Part shown: positions 1-7,200 of the stretch, piece after piece
How positions within the stretch are numbered: the first letter of the stretch is position 1
How the letters are laid out: every line of letters begins with the position of its first letter
Assembly: GCA_947038135.1 (NCBI GenBank)
Contig: CAMQVM010000022.1
Coordinates: 1-12,727, forward strand
Source: an uncultured Rikenellaceae bacterium
Lineage (GTDB): Bacteria; Bacteroidota; Bacteroidia; Bacteroidales; Rikenellaceae
Direction: 5' to 3'
DNA: 12,727 nucleotides
The notes under the pieces: generated by a model
Databases searched by the model: none
What the model saw: the letters and a program-made list of their open reading frames with translations, nothing else
Told to the model about the DNA's origin: nothing
Position numbers and translations under genes: made by a program

Positions 1-228
1 CGTGGTCTTGGATTCGACAAACAAAATAGCGCAAAAACACCATATAGCAGTGATAGCTACGGGCATACTGGATATACTGGAACATATTTCTGGATAGATC
101 CAGTAGAAAATGTATATGTTATATTATTAACTAATAGAGTCCACCCTTCACGCACAAACAAACAGTTTACCTCAATTTTCAGAAGCGAGCTTTGGGGTAT
201 GGCAAAAGAGGTGACAACCTTAAATTAG
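1..228 (+). CDS. Serine hydrolase (beta-lactamase family), C-terminal fragment, 5' end outside window
   Basis: The reading frame is open from the first base and ends with TAG at 226-228, giving the last 75 residues of a larger protein. Residues 21-28 read GHTGYTGT, which is the HTG version of the KTG triad found near the C-terminus of PF00144 serine hydrolases (class C beta-lactamase / DD-peptidase / esterase fold). It is followed by FWIDP and VILLTNRVHP, a conserved strand and loop of that family. The nucleophile S-x-x-K and the Y-x-N motif would lie upstream of the window. Such proteins are usually exported and act on peptidoglycan or ester substrates, but the substrate cannot be told from this fragment. 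In Bacteroidota this domain also occurs fused behind a GH3 glycosidase domain, so the full gene could be either a stand-alone enzyme or a GH3 fusion. The family call is firm and the function is open. Confidence 0.85.
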   Translation, partial: RGLGFDKQNSAKTPYSSDSYGHTGYTGTYFWIDPVENVYVILLTNRVHPSRTNKQFTSIFRSELWGMAKEVTTLN

Positions 229-286
229 ATTTACTTTGTACTATTCGTTTGATGAAATCCATTCATCAAAACACTTTTGCACACAT

Positions 287-327
287 AAAAGGCGATTCAC
301 AAAACATTGTTTTACGAATCGCCTTTT
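287..327. terminator. Bidirectional intrinsic terminator between convergent genes
   Basis: A 12-bp perfect stem pairs 287-298 (AAAAGGCGATTC) with 316-327 (GAATCGCCTTTT). Inside it a second 5-bp stem, AAAAC/GTTTT (301-305 with 309-313), is separated from the outer stem by a 2x2 AC/AC internal loop. The outer arms begin with A4 and end with T4, so the structure can end transcription of the + strand serine hydrolase and of minus-strand murA. Confidence 0.75.
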
Positions 328-386
328 ATAAGCTGAAAATTGTGCTGAACATATAGCATCATCACACTCTGTCAAATAACACCGAG

Positions 387-1691
387 CTACAATCTTCGAA
401 TATCTGCTCCAATAGCATTTAATCGTGAATCAATATTTTGATACCCTCTATCAATCTGCTCAATATTCTGAATCACACTCTTACCATCTGCTGAGAGAGC
501 AGCTATAAGCAGTGCCACACCTGCACGAATATCAGGCGAGGACATAACCGAAGGACGAAGCCCTACCTGTTGATTATGACCTATTACAGTGGCTCTGTGT
601 GGATCACAAAGTATAATTTGCGCACCCATATCAATAAGTTTATCAACAAAAAACAACCTACTTTCAAACATCTTTTGATGTATCAAAACTGTACCTTTAG
701 CCTGCGTTGCAACAACCAAAAATATAGATAGCAAATCGGGGGTTAACCCTGGCCAAGGTGCATCAGAGATAGTCATAATAGAGCCATCAATAAAGTTATC
801 TATCTGGTAGTTGTCATGGCATGGAATATAAATATCTCCACCTCGCTGCTCAAAGGTGATACCCATACGAGCAAACTGCTGAGGTATAACACCAAGATCG
901 CTACATGACACATCTTTAAGTGTCACCTCTGAACGAGTCATAGCAGCAAGACCTATAAAACTTCCTGCCTCAATCATATCAGGTAGCATCTTATGGTGAG
1001 TGCCTCTAAGCGCATCAACCCCCTCAATAGTTAATAGGTTTGAGCCTATGCCCGAAATCTTAGCCCCCATTCTTACAAGCATTTTGCATAGTTGCTGTAA
1101 ATATGGCTCGCAGGCTGCATTGTATATTGTGGTTTCACCCTCTGCCAAAACTGCTGCCATAACAATATTAGCTGTACCTGTAACAGAAGCCTCTTCAAGG
1201 AGCATATATGCACCTTTAAGCCTTTTACACTCTACGCTATAGTAGTTAGTGCTTGCATCATAATCAAACTTTGCACCAAGCTTCTGAAACCCTAAAAAGT
1301 GGGTGTCAAGCCTACGTCTACCTATCTTATCACCACCTGGCTTAGGGATATAACCCCTACCAAAGCGTGCAAGAAGTGGACCTATAACCATCACCGAGCC
1401 ACGAAGCTTTGAGCTATCATCGCAATACTCAGCACTTTCAAGATATTCGAAATTTATATTTTTAGCCTCAAATGAGTAACTATCTTTTGATAGCTTCTCA
1501 ACCACTACACCCATCTTTTCGAGCAGCTCAATAAGCTTTATTACATCTATAATTTGTGGTACATTTTCTACTACTACCTTTTCGCTAGTAAGCAACACAG
1601 CGCAGACAATTTGCAATGCCTCATTTTTCGCCCCTTGCACCTCTAGCGTTCCATTAAGAGATTTACCTCCTCTAACTTCAAATACTGCCAT
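387..1691 (-). CDS. murA: UDP-N-acetylglucosamine 1-carboxyvinyltransferase (MurA), Cys-to-Asp variant
   Basis: This cytoplasmic enzyme transfers enolpyruvate from PEP to UDP-GlcNAc, the first committed step of peptidoglycan synthesis. Its 434 residues match the usual 420-435 and cover the whole double inside-out alpha/beta barrel. Visible landmarks are GAKNEAL with Lys22 and Asn23 (same numbers as E. coli), the mobile active-site loop KPGGDKIGRRR at 117-127, the Asp in GLTPDLL (Asp319, equivalent to E. coli Asp305), and SPDIRAG with Arg389 (equivalent to Arg397). The loop residue that is Cys115 in E. coli, the target of fosfomycin, is Asp121 here (codon GAT, 1331-1329). Natural Asp variants, as in mycobacteria and Chlamydia, are active but insensitive to fosfomycin. 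The gene starts 12 bp after the trkA stop and has no promoter of its own in that gap, so it is probably co-transcribed with trkA. Ends at the hairpin at 287-327. Confidence 0.96.
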   Translation of the reverse strand: MAVFEVRGGKSLNGTLEVQGAKNEALQIVCAVLLTSEKVVVENVPQIIDVIKLIELLEKMGVVVEKLSKDSYSFEAKNINFEYLESAEYCDDSSKLRGSVMVIGPLLARFGRGYIPKPGGDKIGRRRLDTHFLGFQKLGAKFDYDASTNYYSVECKRLKGAYMLLEEASVTGTANIVMAAVLAEGETTIYNAACEPYLQQLCKMLVRMGAKISGIGSNLLTIEGVDALRGTHHKMLPDMIEAGSFIGLAAMTRSEVTLKDVSCSDLGVIPQQFARMGITFEQRGGDIYIPCHDNYQIDNFIDGSIMTISDAPWPGLTPDLLSIFLVVATQAKGTVLIHQKMFESRLFFVDKLIDMGAQIILCDPHRATVIGHNQQVGLRPSVMSSPDIRAGVALLIAALSADGKSVIQNIEQIDRGYQNIDSRLNAIGADIRRL

Positions 1692-1703
1692 TTATCAAAT
1701 TTA

Positions 1704-3044
1704 TTAATCGAAATATTTACCTAATTTTAAGATAGCACTTGGTAGTGCAAAAACCACGACTCTATCGTATGCCTTAATTTCAAAATCACCATTTGCCACA
1801 AACACACGCTCGCCTCTCACTACACCACCAACAGTAGAGTCTTTAGGAAACTTAAGATCACGTATCATCTGCTTAGTAGCCTTGCTATCTGGCTTAGCTA
1901 TAAACTCTATAACCTCAGCATCGCAACCATTCAAACACTTGATAGCCTGAACATCAGTATTCATGGTGAATCTGAATATGTTACTTGCAGTAATCAGCTT
2001 TTTATTTATTATAGTATCTACGCCGATATTCTCTGCAAGATGTATATAATGGATGTTTTCGATCTCGGCAATTACCTTTTTCACACCCATCTTTTTTGCT
2101 AGCATAGCAGCAAGTATATTTGTTTCACTACGACCTGTTACTGCCACAAAGGCATCCATGCTGCCTAACTGCTCTTCGATCATAATTTCACTCTTTCTAC
2201 CATCTTCGTTAATTACTAATGTGTTGTCGAGTGTTTCAGCAAGCCTTTTTGCCTTCTCGGGTTTGTACTCTATAAGCTTTACATTTACTTTATCTTGTAG
2301 AGCCATTGATATACGTTGTCCAATTTTTCCACCACCCAATATCATAATATTTTTAACATCTACACCTATACGACCCGACATTGCTGCAACGTCATTTATG
2401 TTTCGAGTATCTGTTATAAGATATATGGTATCGCCCTCACGGAAATACTCATTAGATTTAGGTATTATAGTCGAGTCGCTTCTCGATATTGCAACGGTTT
2501 TATATATCAACTCTTCTCTGCCAAGCGACACCTCAAGAAGTGTTTTATCGACAATCGGTGAAGATGTATCAAGCTTCATCACTACCAATGAAAGCTTGCC
2601 ACCTGCAAAGTTTACATACTCGGTTGTGCGGTTATTGTCAAGTAGAGCTATAACCTCATTTGCCGCCACCTTTTCAGGATAGAAAAGAAAGTCTAAACCC
2701 ATGCTTGTAAACAACTCTTTATTTTCAGGCTCGAGGTACTCATCATTATCGATTCGTGCAATTGTTTTTTTAGCTCCTAATTTTTTTGCTAATGTCGCTG
2801 CTATTATATTGCTACTCTCGTCGGGAGACACGGCAATGAATAAATTAGCATTTTTTGCATCTGCTTCATGCAGTGCGCTAAATGTTGTCAGATCACCTAC
2901 TGTTGTAGATACATCTGCCACAGCAACTATGGTATCTAGCTTCTTAACATCTTCATCTATCACTGTAATATCGTGATATTCTGCACTTAACATCTTAGCT
3001 AAATGACCTCCAACTTCACCTGCACCGGCAATAATAATTTTCAT
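1704..3044 (-). CDS. trkA: Trk system potassium uptake regulatory subunit TrkA
   Basis: TrkA is the cytoplasmic, NAD(H)/nucleotide-binding subunit that gates the TrkH/TrkG potassium channel-like transporter. The 446 residues form two tandem RCK units, the normal bacterial TrkA layout. The first RCK_N starts with GAGEVG (7-12) and has the acidic strand end VID at 28-30. The second starts with GGGKIG (237-242). Each is followed by an RCK_C (TrkA-C) domain, about 145-225 and 365-446. The repeats are visible in parallel phrases such as NIIAATLAKKLGAKK and NILAAMLAKKMGVKK. TrkH is often the next gene in Bacteroidota, but here the downstream gene is murA, 12 bp away, and no trkH lies in the window. 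It must therefore be elsewhere or upstream of another locus. A probable promoter lies ~160 bp upstream. Call is firm; only the identity of its membrane partner is unknown. Confidence 0.95.
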   Translation of the reverse strand: MKIIIAGAGEVGGHLAKMLSAEYHDITVIDEDVKKLDTIVAVADVSTTVGDLTTFSALHEADAKNANLFIAVSPDESSNIIAATLAKKLGAKKTIARIDNDEYLEPENKELFTSMGLDFLFYPEKVAANEVIALLDNNRTTEYVNFAGGKLSLVVMKLDTSSPIVDKTLLEVSLGREELIYKTVAISRSDSTIIPKSNEYFREGDTIYLITDTRNINDVAAMSGRIGVDVKNIMILGGGKIGQRISMALQDKVNVKLIEYKPEKAKRLAETLDNTLVINEDGRKSEIMIEEQLGSMDAFVAVTGRSETNILAAMLAKKMGVKKVIAEIENIHYIHLAENIGVDTIINKKLITASNIFRFTMNTDVQAIKCLNGCDAEVIEFIAKPDSKATKQMIRDLKFPKDSTVGGVVRGERVFVANGDFEIKAYDRVVVFALPSAILKLGKYFD

Positions 3045-3071
3045 ATCTTAATAGTTTCACTTTCACCTTTC

Positions 3072-3120
3072 GGTGATTATTTTATCAATATTGGTAATTA
3101 TTTTATCAATATTGATGATT
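3072..3120. repeat. 21-bp AT-rich tandem repeat in the trkA divergent intergenic region
   Basis: Two units of 21 bp, 3072-3092 (GGTGATTATTTTATCAATATT) and 3093-3113 (GGTAATTATTTTATCAATATT), differ at one base. A third, decayed unit begins at 3114 (GATGATTA). Twenty-one bases is two helical turns, so proteins bound to the units would sit on the same face of DNA. The second unit overlaps the -33 position of the promoter for the small gene at 3227 and lies in the leader of trkA. This could be an operator array or a simple slippage repeat; sequence alone does not decide. Confidence 0.7.
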
Positions 3121-3144
3121 ATATACAATCTTTTACTACTTTTG
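3112..3144 (+). promoter_or_regulatory. Bacteroidota-type promoter for the small cysteine-rich gene at 3227
   Basis: TTG at 3112-3114 and TACTTTTG at 3137-3144 fit the Bacteroidota sigma-70 consensus (TTG, about 19-22 bp, TAnnTTTG) with a 22-bp spacer. Transcription would begin near 3151, leaving a leader of about 75 nt. The -33 element falls in the 21-bp repeat. Confidence 0.5.
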
Positions 3145-3205
3145 TACCTGATATATATCTACAATAATATTAACAAAGTTGCGTTTACACTATAGATAGA
3201 CACAA

Positions 3206-3236
3206 CAAAGATATAAAAATTATTATATGAACACAA
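3206..3236 (-). promoter_or_regulatory. Bacteroidota-type promoter for trkA-murA
   Basis: On the minus strand TTG (3236-3234), a 20-bp spacer and TATCTTTG (3213-3206) match the Bacteroidota consensus. Transcription would start near 3199 and give a trkA leader of about 155 nt that includes the 21-bp repeats. The -33 element lies inside the first codons of the divergent gene, so the two promoters face away from each other with overlapping transcripts, which could cause interference. Confidence 0.45.
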
Positions 3237-3526
3237 CATTATTATTAACAATTACAATTGCAGCTATAGCAGTAGCCTTTTTTATGTTCTCTTTGGCTAT
3301 CACTTATATCCGTAAAGGGCACCATATTGAGGGCGAAATTGGCGATAACCCTCACATGAAAGCTCGTGGAATAGGCTGTACCTCACGCCAAATTATAGAA
3401 GAAGAAAATGCTATTTTCGGACGTAATATCGACCCTTCGCAATTTTGTGGTGGCACTTGTGGAGAAGGTGAGTGTGAGACTGAGTGCCAGAGCGAAATAA
3501 AACAAAAAACAACTAAAGACAAGTAA
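3227..3526 (+). CDS. Small single-pass membrane protein with a cysteine-rich tail
   Basis: The product has 99 residues. Residues 3-27 form one hydrophobic segment followed by the positive stretch RKGHH, which suggests an N-terminal anchor with the rest in the cytoplasm. The soluble part has IGDNPHMKARGIGC (Cys51) and then four cysteines, Cys74, 78, 83 and 87, in the pattern C-x3-C-x4-C-x3-C, followed by a Lys-rich end. Five cysteines next to a membrane suggest a metal or Fe-S site. I do not recognise a named family. The layout (one TM helix plus a short cysteine cluster) resembles small Bacteroidota proteins and NqrM-like maturation factors for the Na+-pumping NADH:quinone reductase, but no nqr genes are nearby and similarity is only of layout. 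It diverges from trkA and has its own promoter-like element and terminator, which support a real monocistronic gene. The start is the only Met ahead of the TM segment. Confidence 0.8.
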   Translation: MNTTLLLTITIAAIAVAFFMFSLAITYIRKGHHIEGEIGDNPHMKARGIGCTSRQIIEEENAIFGRNIDPSQFCGGTCGEGECETECQSEIKQKTTKDK

Positions 3527-3555
3527 GCATCATCATCAGTACATATACTAAAAGA

Positions 3556-3587
3556 AGCCATATTTGAGTATTTCAAATATGGCTTTT
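3556..3587 (+). terminator. Intrinsic terminator of the cysteine-rich protein gene
   Basis: A perfect 12-bp stem pairs AGCCATATTTGA (3556-3567) with TCAAATATGGCT (3573-3584) around a 5-nt loop, followed by TTT. It lies 30 nt after the stop codon at 3526. Confidence 0.75.
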
Positions 3588-3604
3588 ACTATTATTTATT
3601 TTAT

Positions 3605-3796
3605 TTAATCCCATTCATCAGGTAGTAACTCCGTTAGTTATTCATAAGTTTCATTGAGTTATAATGCGACTGAACGATTAGTTATATCACAAAAGCAGTT
3701 AAATGTGTTAATGATATTTAATATGCATGATATAGCAAGCGAGTATATCGATACCATTCTATTTGCCCCCTTATGACTGCCACAAAATATAGAATT
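3605..3796 (-). pseudogene. IS66 transposase (TnpC) C-terminal remnant
   Basis: One minus-strand frame of 64 codons from 3796 to the TAA at 3605-3607 reads as the extreme C-terminus of an IS66 transposase. It begins NSIFCGSHKGANR and continues with MVSIYSL, ISCILNIINTF, FCDITNRSVAL, LNETYE and LTELLPDEWD. These correspond to the family features FxGSxxGxxxAAxIYSL, a SCKLNxINPF-like segment, a YLxDxxNR-like helix and the terminal ELLPxxW motif. Two in-frame stops (after RSVAL and after NETYE) break it, and the DDE catalytic core is absent. The conserved Ala-Ala before IYSL has become Val-Ser and Lys in SCKLN has become Ile, showing long decay. It overlaps the end of the tnpB frame in a different reading frame, so the deletion joint lies around 3790-3830. 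The product cannot be functional. Confidence 0.72.
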
Positions 3797-4001
3797 TTAT
3801 AACTAATACTAATATAACGTAAGCATCCCTATGAAGAAGTTTTAGAATGGTGCGATTACGATTAATAAAAATGTAAACATCTCCATTAGTTGGAACTAAC
3901 CCGGTATATAGGATTAGACCACAAAGACCATTTATCCCATTACGCATATTTACACTCGTTAAACTTAACACAAAGCGGTTACTCTCATTTAAACTAAACA
4001 T
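3771..4001 (-). pseudogene. IS66 accessory protein TnpB (Orf2) remnant
   Basis: A 76-codon frame starts at ATG 4001-3999. It shows the hallmark TnpB (PF05717) segments: FSLNESNRF at the start, VNMRNGINGLCGLI (17-30), and NGDVYIFINRNR followed by LKLLH (39-57). In intact IS66 TnpB proteins of about 115-120 residues, this last motif is followed by Trp and a segment ending in a Y-K-R-L-like helix and a C-terminal tail. Here LLH is followed by RDAYVILVLVIK and then unrelated codons, so the protein is cut at about two thirds. TnpB is needed for IS66 transposition but is not the catalytic enzyme. The fragment might still be translated, but no function is expected. Confidence 0.75.
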
Positions 4002-4144
4002 ATCTTTTTGGAGACAAAGGTCGATATTTTAATATTGCATAAAAAGACGACTTATATGGGATGCCTACAAGTATATTCGTAAACATCTCCATTACTACAC
4101 ATAGCGATACAGTTGCAAAAAGCAAATAACCAAACTCAAAAACA

Positions 4145-4178
4145 ATAAAAAAGCGTCTCGGAAAATCCGAAACGCTTT
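4145..4178 (-). terminator. Intrinsic terminator of the beta-galactosidase gene
   Basis: The stem pairs 4151-4156 (AAGCGT) with 4172-4177 (ACGCTT) and, after one C/A mismatch, 4158-4162 with 4166-4170, around a 3-nt loop. The A-run at 4145-4152 becomes a U-run on the minus-strand transcript. It lies about 55 nt beyond the stop at 4234. Confidence 0.7.
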
Positions 4179-4233
4179 AATAAAAAGATTAAATAAGCTA
4201 TTCATAAGCCTAAATATATTTTATAACCCAAAA

Positions 4234-7200
4234 CTACTCTGCAATAACCTCTATCTCAGCACCAGTAGCATAATCTTGATTACGGTGAGAGCTAAGAGCT
4301 GTAAAACGTAAGTAACGCCCTTGTACTGGAGCAGCAAAAATAACAGACTTCTCTTTATCGCTAGAGTCAAAAGTACCATTATGTATAGCATCACCCCAAG
4401 TTTTGCCATCAAGGCTAACCTGAATTGTATACTCCTTGATACGCCCATTGCTGCCATCTTGACGAGGAAGGAACTTTAGGCCCTTAAAGCTTTTTGCCTC
4501 TCCTGCATCTAAATCGATCCAATGAGGATGCTTAGCAACAGTTACAGAATACATAGTGTGCCATATAGTGCTAGGGTCACCATCTGTAAGGTTAGTAGCA
4601 TCTCCACCACCAGTCTCTTCACTACTAGCATAAATTACCTCTGTTAATATAGAGGTGATTTTGTTATATTCAGCAGAGCTTTTAATTTGTGGAGCATTAG
4701 CATTCCATGCTACAACAGCACCGCCATCACGAAGCGATATTGGCTCTGTGTAAACAATAGGCTCACCACCATTAAGAGTATAAGTCAAAGCTGCATTGGT
4801 GTCTGATGATGCTATTGTTACCACGCCAGCACGATTGCGAGTGATAGATACAGGAAGCATTCCAGATGCAGATACATTAGCAGTAGACCTAAGGTTTACC
4901 TTAGATGTTGTAGGACGAATAATAAAGCCCATATCGTTGTTACCTGCAAATATACGATCTTCAGCTAGAGGTCCACCTTGACCACAACTGTTTCCACCTA
5001 AACCTGTAACACCAGTATCAAGTGTAAGATATACATCATCTGCCTTAGGTAGCTTATGAGGATGTGTTGCTAAAAGCATATCCATTGCAGAGTAGTGTAA
5101 AGCCGAAACAGAAAGGTCTTCGGTAGCTACGAATATAGCACCTCTACCAACATTGTTAGTAAGGGCTGCCCAGCGTACATCTTCATGGTTTGCGATATCT
5201 TGAGGCTTAGGAAAGTTTACAAACTGCTCAGATACGGTGCTATTAAATATCTCCATAAACTGCCCTGACTTACGGTCGGCATAGTTACCAATAGGACCAC
5301 GTCCATAGTAGCTAAAGTCATAAAACTGAGATGGCATCTTCACTACATAACCTAAACGAGGAAGTACTAGCGTAGATTTGTTTGAGGTGATGTTTGCTTG
5401 TAATTCAATTGAGCCATCTTTGTAAATTGTCCATACCTGATTGGTGGTAAACTTAAAGTCATCTGCATCAAAAGGCCTCTCGGTAAGCTCCTCGATAGTA
5501 TGAATACCTGAGCTTCCTGAGTGTCCATGAATTACTAGCTTTGCAGCATTTGGAGCTTGCGACTCTACTGTCATTGAGATAACAATATTATTGTTTTTAT
5601 CAGTAAACACATCACTTGAAGTAACCTTATCTACAAGGTTGTGCAAACCTAGCTCAAACCACTGTTTAAAGAACCAGTTATCATTGTTAGTATAGGCACG
5701 CATAGCATTTAGCTTTGGTCCGTTGCCTGCTTCAATTACAGTAAGACCATTGTAGTCAAGGCTAAATATAGTACCCTTGTTCATGTCAAATACAACATTA
5801 AAATTATCGCCTGTAATAACCTTTTTAGTGCTATCACCGCTAAGAGCTAAAGGAGCACCTTTTGCTATGCTTTCAATAGATGGACGTGCAGTTGCAGCTT
5901 TAAGGAAAAACTGCTCTTCAGCTTGAATATATCCTGCCTCTGCCCATGGCTGAGGGTTGCTTAGCTGAAACTCAATATTTACATAATACTCTGACCCAGC
6001 AGCAAAAGTGTTGAAGTCATAAGGAATATATATATTCTTTCTGCTTCGTGGAGCTACCTCACCTATTTTAATATCACCACTCTTTATCATCTTACCATCA
6101 GCAAAAACCGACCACTTAACTTTATAATCTAAAAGCGACTTGAAGTAGTACTTATTAAATATCTTATATTCACCATTCACAACATTTACAGCCTCAACAT
6201 CAATGTGTTGATAAACTTTCTTTACCTCATAATATTGAGGTTTAGGCTCCATATCAGCAAATACGATACCGTTCATTACAAACTGACCATCATTAGGAAT
6301 ATCGCCGAAGTTACCACCATAAGCAAGGTGTTTTTCGCCCGTAACACTATCATAGTTGTACATTGCTTGGTCTAACCAATCCCATATTGCACCACCACAA
6401 AAGAAGTTTGTTGACTCAATTGCTTTCCAGTAATCTTCAAGGTTTCCACAAGCATTACCCATAGAGTGTGCATACTCAGATATATGGAATGGGTATTTGA
6501 TATTATAAGTACCCTTTACTGCTCCACGAGTCCATTCGATTGATGGATATTGGTTTGAGCCCATATCTACAATACTGTTGTTGCGCTCATATTGTACAGG
6601 ACGTGAGGTGTCTACCTTTTTAAGCTCATCATAAGCTGTAACGAAGTTTTGACCTGGTCCAGCCTCATTTCCTAGCGACCATATAACTATCGATGGTGCA
6701 TTAATTGTTGCGTGTGTCATCTCCATAACACGTGCTACGTGTGCATTTTCCCACTCTTTAGGGTGCGATAAAGACGCTTCACCATAGTAGTATTGATGCG
6801 ACTCAATATTTGCTTCATCTTCAAGGTAAAGACCATATTTATCTGATAGGTAGTACCAGTATGGAGCATCAGGATAGTGTGAGTTACGCACATGGTTGAT
6901 GTTTCCACGCTTCATAATCATCACCTCTTCAAGCATTCTCTCTCTCGAAATAACGTGACCTGTTGATGGGTCTGACTCATGGCGATTTACACCTTTAAGC
7001 TTAACTGGCTTACCATTAACATAAAAGTATCTTCCTGCAAGACCAAACTCGTCATCTTCAGCCACGGTATCCTTAATTTCAACCTCTCTAAAACCAACAA
7101 AGGTAGATACTGTTTCGATTGTCTTACCCTTTTTTGTTTGTAGCTCAGCTATAAGAGTATAACGATAAGGAAGCTCTGCCGACCATTGGTTTGGAGCATC

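Larger units (their letters stand above)
3605..4001 (-). mobile_element. IS66-family insertion sequence remnant, internally deleted
   Basis: Two adjoining fragments on the minus strand match proteins of IS66 elements in the correct order, tnpB then the 3' end of tnpC. Everything between the middle of tnpB and the last ~64 codons of tnpC, which would normally be well over 1 kb, is gone. No tnpA fragment can be recognised in 4002-4144, and no terminal inverted repeats or target duplication are evident, so the true borders are unknown. The region from 4002 to 4144 is AT-rich and contains no other gene that I can support. A 16-bp sequence, GTAAACATCTCCATTA, occurs both inside tnpB (3873-3888) and beyond it (4079-4094). 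Confidence 0.75.

Noticed and set aside
2053..2682. A long + strand open frame (209 codons) opposite trkA
   Set aside because: It is the antisense shadow of trkA. The encoded sequence is Ser/Ile/Phe-rich without domains, while the minus frame is a full TrkA.
3352..3576. Minus-strand frame opposite the cysteine-rich gene
   Set aside because: It runs through the terminator stem, has no recognisable features, and the + strand gene has a promoter and terminator of its own.
4002..4144. A possible IS66 tnpA remnant upstream of tnpB
   Set aside because: All three minus-strand frames were read. One is open for about 48 codons but shows no helix-turn-helix or other TnpA landmark.
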